Below the pieces are notes generated by a model that saw nothing but the letters and a program-made list of their open reading frames with translations, ran no database searches and was not told the origin of the DNA. A stretch of DNA of 64,000 nt from Malania oleifera (Eukaryota; Streptophyta; Magnoliopsida; Santalales; Ximeniaceae): assembly GCF_029873635.1 (NCBI RefSeq), contig NC_080427.1, positions 72,695,348 through 72,759,347 on the forward strand, read 5' to 3'. Each line of letters begins with the position of its first letter. Position 1 is the stretch's first letter. Positions 60,057 to 64,000 of the stretch are shown piece after piece. A program made the position numbers and the translations under genes.

Positions 60057-60068
60057 GCTCTGATACCA
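60057..60068 (-). other. Primer-binding site of gypsy 3
   Basis: The minus strand reads TGGTATCAGAGC, three bases from the LTR end at 60072. Confidence 0.92.
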
Positions 60069-60071
60069 AAT

Positions 60072-60181
60072 TGTAACATCCTCAAAATTCTCATCATTTT
60101 TTTTATATAATAACAAATTACTCCAATATTTGAATATAATGAGCACCCCTACACAGCAGAAAACATAAATCACATAACCAC

Positions 60182-60222
<41 letters not shown>

Positions 60223-62035
60223 ACCAGAATTCAGTATTCTCAACCATATCTACATAATACATCACTCTCTTTAGTGTCAACTACCCCAAAAATACAAAAC
60301 CATATACAAAAACTTACCCTATAATTAGAGTGATCAAGTAAACCCCCTATCTGCGAGCTCGATCTGCTCACCTTGCTGGCTCACCTGAAAAATGTTAAAG
60401 TAATGGGGTGAGTCGACACTCAGTAAGTGTAAATATGCTATTACTAGTGTGTGGTGATCGAGTCATAAAATTATAGTAATAGTATTTAAAAACTGCATGA
60501 TCTGGAAAATCTATAAAACATATGTATAATAACTTAAAACATTTGTATCATCTGAGCTTTCTATCATTCATACTGGTATAGTATACTATATACAAAAAAA
60601 TTGTAACACTGTATATATATACATAACTCTGCTCTTTCACTGGGATTCTGTATGTCATGATTTAACCCCTCATGACAGGATTGTGCGGCCCGTAGGTGGG
60701 ACTTAACCTGGTCGGCCCTCCAGGTAAGTCATCATACTCTACACTACCTCAGCTTGGCCAAACTGCATCCACTCCTAAACTCAGGACTGGCTGCTACCTT
60801 GTCTAACCAGCCCCCTCCACCCAACAAATTGGGGAGCTGCATACTCTACGAGCACGGTCGATGGTACCCACACATTATCTGAGATATGTGGTTGCACTCT
60901 ATCTGTATCTAGCAACGGTACCGTGCTCTGTATTCTATATCTGTACTGTATCTGTCTGTAATCTTTCCACAGGGATCCGATACTATATATATACATACTA
61001 TACTCTTTATACTGTTTTCATTATATTTCTAAAATAACCATAACACTATATTGCTATACTGTAAATCCTGTAATATCTGTAGCATCTTGATGCTATAACT
61101 GTATAATCTGTCTGTACTTTCTTTCTATATAATCTATTTGTACTTCCTTTATGTATAATCTAAGTGTTATGACATTTAGGAAAACATAACTTTCTATATA
61201 CACTGTATATACTGTTCTGAATAAATATTTGTATACTGATATATATATATATATAATTGTCTATGTAATCATCTGAAATAAACTGTATATGTGTACAAAT
61301 TCTGTCTGTATAAAATTTGCAATTATCTAACTATATCTGTATAACTTGAAATACTGAAAAACTACATAAAACTCTATATCAATATCATATACTCAGGCCA
61401 CACATGCTTTAAAAATTCATATCCTGTATAATATTTGGTATACATGCATACATATATAAAATTTCTGATAACGTAAGTAAATCTCCTAGCATAGCATATT
61501 TCCCTTACCTTATCTCTGAAAAGCCCCTACTATACTCTAGCCCGATACCCGTAGGGTTCCTAACTCAACATCCTGAAAATAGTATCCCCAAGAATGAAAC
61601 ATTAGTATTTTCTTACCTACAACATTTCTTATAACTGAGGGAAAGACAAATACCAAATAAAATGCCTTGCCCTGAAATTGGGATGAAATCCAAACCAACT
61701 CCATGAACGATTAGCTCTAACAAATTTGCAGAGAACTTCGCCAGGAGCATCGTGGTGGCTTCAGATCGTCGATCGGGCGTAAAACGAGCTCGGAATCAAA
61801 GAGATAAGGTGTGGAAGACGTTTTAGAGGGAGAGAGAAGGAGTTTCTTGCGCTGATTTTTCATCAAAAATTCGAGTTTTCACTATTTATAGAGCCGGATT
61901 CGTCGACAAGACATGTCACCTTGTCGACGAGTCCTTTAATAATTTCATCGACGAAGTCTACTGCCTTCTTCTGTTTCTGTTTCTATTTCTCTCTCTATTT
62001 ATTATTTAAATACCATTATTTTTTGAGTCGTTACA
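60072..62035 (-). repeat. 5' LTR of gypsy 3
   Basis: 1,964 bp, closely similar to 52927-55020, but missing about 166 bp that held most of the TCGTCGACGA cluster. An (AT)n tract is expanded at 60184-60220. Confidence 0.9.
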
Positions 62036-62769
62036 ACTTGGATCGACCGAACTTGTCCTGGTCGACCGGTGCTCTCGGGTTGGAATTTTTAAAGGCTTTA
62101 AAACATTATTAAAATTTGATTAAACTTTTCAAAAATACCGAGCATGTCCCTCAACGGTCTGATTTGTTGAAAATCAATAAATACCCCCTCCATAACTCAG
62201 ACTAGTAACTTTGATTAACCCAAATCTTCTCTTTAATTTATTGTTATTCAAAGTTCCCCCAAAAAGGTTTTTGTTGTTTAAATCCTTCTTTTGGGGCAAA
62301 ATATTTTAAGCAAATCTCTCCAACTCTCTTTCACTTGTTTAATCTCAAAATCATTTTTAAAGAGTATTTTATTTTGAGCATTTTATTTGTATTTACATGC
62401 ATATACTCTCACTTGTTATTTACTTATTGAAAATCAATCTTTAAGAGTATTGCTTGCATTTTTTCCGGTTATTTCTTTGATAAATATTCTTGGGAGAAAA
62501 ATTATTTATTGCACAAATTCTTTTAAGCTTAAAATTCCTAGTTTCTCCAAATATTTTTTACTTGCAAAAATATTTATAGGAGAACGATAATACTCATTTT
62601 TCATATAAATTTCATTTGTGTAAATATTATTTAGGTAAACACCCTTTACTCTACTGAGCATTATTGCATATCTTATTAGAGTGCATTTATTTGAGTTTAA
62701 ACGTGTACATCTCAGCTTGTATTTTCAGAAGCATTTTCATGTACAAAAATGGTTTTAATGTACTGGTTG

Positions 62770-62935
62770 GGTTTAGCCCATGAATTGAACTTCGGAGTTT
62801 TAGCCCCGTAAATGAGACTGATTTGGTTTAGCCTAGAATTGAACTGGGGAGTATCAGCCCCGTAAGTGAGACTAGTTCGGTTTAGCCTAGTAATTGAGTT
62901 GGGGTTTTCCTCGCCCCGTAAGGAAAGGATGTAAA
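62770..62935. repeat. Three imperfect ~54-bp tandem units in the solo LTR
   Basis: Each unit opens GGTTTAGCC (62770, 62825 and 62879), continues with a (A/T)GAATTGA-type block, and then has GCCCCGTAA. The periods are 55 and 54 bp. Confidence 0.8.
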
Positions 62936-63319
62936 AGGCTTTTTCTCTACCCGGTTAAGTGAGCAAGTATAGTGGAACCCTTGGGGGTATGTCCAAGGCA
63001 TGGATGTAGGCTGGTTTGGCTGAACCTCGATAACAAATCTGATGTCGCTCTCTCTATCTTATTTAAATTCCTACACTTTAATTTCAGCATGTGTATGAAT
63101 GTTTATTTAATTTCAAAATTATTCTCATGCTCACATTTGATTTAAATATGATACTGCACACGTGTATGTTTGCTTTCAGTGTTAAAATCATTTTACACAC
63201 GTATATATGTTGAATGGGATATGATACGTGGTGAATCGGTGAAATGTTTTAAATTAGCTAAAAAGTTTTTAAAACCCAATTTATCCCCCTCTTGGGATCA
63301 CACCAATTCCAACATTTTC

Positions 63320-64000
63320 CCTTGAATATCAATTGGACAAACTCGAAACACTCTACTATACCTTACTGTTGACCCGGTCGGTGTAGTTACTAATAATTCA
63401 GTGTTTAATATCTGTGTTTCTGTCCCACACAATTTAATACATCCTATAGAAACAAATGAATGTGTGGCTCCTGAATCAAACAATACAATAACTTTAGAGG
63501 AAAGCATGCTAACCATACTTGTCACCATGTCACCGACTGTCTCAGCATCACCTGACGTCAAAGCGAAAACTCTAGCTGGAGCCATATTCTTCTGCTGGCC
63601 TCCACGTGACGCCTAATAGCCTTCCGGTATGGTCTGGGAGCAGGAGCAACATCTAGTGCTATAGGGCAATCTCACACCAAATGTCCCTATCTACCACAAT
63701 GATAGCAAACAACTCTCCCTACTCGACACTTTTCCCAGTGTCTCCTCCCACAAGTCTGACAGACAAGAGAATTTTACATTGTCTGAACCTCACAACCCCC
63801 AGTCTCCTACCTTTGTCCTCTACCATAGTTTCCTCTCCTCCACTAACCCAACCTAGATCCCTGCTGAAAGCCTAAAGGCGCAGATCTCTTCTTCTATCCC
63901 TGCTCCTATGTGTCCATACGCTCACTAACCTCAGCCAAAGCTGCTCTATCAACTAACTCAACAAAGTCTTGTATCTTTAGCACTACTACTTGCTTGTATA
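63320..64000 (-). pseudogene. Gypsy 2 Gag end and protease 5' part
   Basis: Minus strand. The protease start (63298-63585) has VIVLFDSGATHSFVSIGCIK, with the catalytic DSGA intact, and runs to CPIDIQGK, where the solo LTR interrupts it. Upstream, 63680-63780 has a zinc-knuckle pair (CQTCGRRHWEKC, then CYHCGR with a stop). Gag continues past the window end. Confidence 0.85.

Larger units (their letters stand above)
52927..62035 (-). mobile_element. Ty3/gypsy chromovirus 3, complete structure, innermost
   Basis: 9,109 bp on the minus strand. The 5' LTR is 60072-62035 and the 3' LTR 52927-55020, with the primer-binding site at 60057-60068 and the polypurine tract at 55021-55033. A perfect target duplication ACTTG lies at 52922-52926 and 62036-62040. 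Gag, protease, RT, RNase H, integrase and a chromodomain-like tail are all present in order (59750 down to 55264), each with stops or frameshifts. It is the most complete element in the window. Confidence 0.92.
52009..63314 (-). mobile_element. Solo LTR (copia/SIRE-like) in gypsy 2, itself split by gypsy 3
   Basis: Two parts, 52009-52926 and 62041-63314, total about 2.2 kb without gypsy 3. On the minus strand it begins TGTTGGAATTGGTGTGATCC at 63314 and ends CAATA at 52009. TTTTC flanks it at 52004-52008 and 63315-63319. The protease frame of gypsy 2 is continuous when it and one TTTTC are removed, which fixes both ends. No coding or primer site lies inside, so it is a solo LTR. The terminal TA in place of CA is unusual. 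Confidence 0.82.

Overview
This is nuclear DNA of a flowering plant, most likely a eudicot. It has AT-rich spacers, GT-AG introns, and dense nested LTR retrotransposons, LINEs, a tRNA-derived SINE and small inverted-repeat DNA transposons. No bacterial, organellar or viral genes are seen. Two host genes can be read. (1) The 3' part of a CPL1/CPL2-type RNA polymerase II CTD phosphatase gene (+ strand, six exons, 16860-24369) encodes the dsRNA-binding domain and the C-terminus. (2) A complete five-exon gene for a probable plastid-targeted CBM20 (starch-binding-fold) protein of 448 aa lies on the - strand (42482-45362). The genes are convergent and about 18 kb of transposons separates them. From memory, the Arabidopsis homologues (CPL2 and a CBM20-fold protein) are also neighbours, so this looks like an old gene pair pushed apart by insertions.

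Layout. 1-3444: two pieces of one copia family, head to head, forming a large inverted repeat that ends in a short LTR and a C20 tract. 4683-14410: one 5'-truncated L1-type LINE (- strand), split by an inverted-repeat DNA element (5441-6410) and by a Ty1/copia element (8620-13342). 14411-16859: LINE debris, including a ~420-bp tandem duplication, and a SINE with a perfect 12-bp target duplication. 16860-24369: CPL exons, with an ORF1-only LINE derivative and a Mutator-like MITE in its introns. 25380-26440: RTE-type LINE remnant. 28001-29307: 3' end of another copia element. 29308-38385: a copia/SIRE-like LTR split by a complete Ty3/gypsy chromovirus (29836-37887, 5-bp duplication GTATA). 38386-41010: LTR, PBS and gag of a second gypsy element. 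42482-45362: CBM20 gene with a perfect G-box upstream. 45930-64000: a second RTE remnant, then a four-level nest. A gypsy LTR fragment is broken by gypsy element 2 (46485 to beyond the window end). Element 2 is broken inside its protease by a solo LTR (52009-63314, duplication TTTTC). That LTR is broken by gypsy element 3 (52927-62035, duplication ACTTG).

The most unusual signal is architectural. LTRs of four separate gypsy elements carry clusters of the 10-bp palindrome TCGTCGACGA, or decayed copies, just upstream of their TATA boxes. The unrelated solo LTR carries its own cluster of a similar palindrome, TCGGTCGACCGA. All transposon coding regions are broken by stops, frameshifts or deletions. 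Element boundaries rest on paired LTRs, primer-binding sites, polypurine tracts and target-site duplications read directly. Family names rest on motif recognition without database searches.
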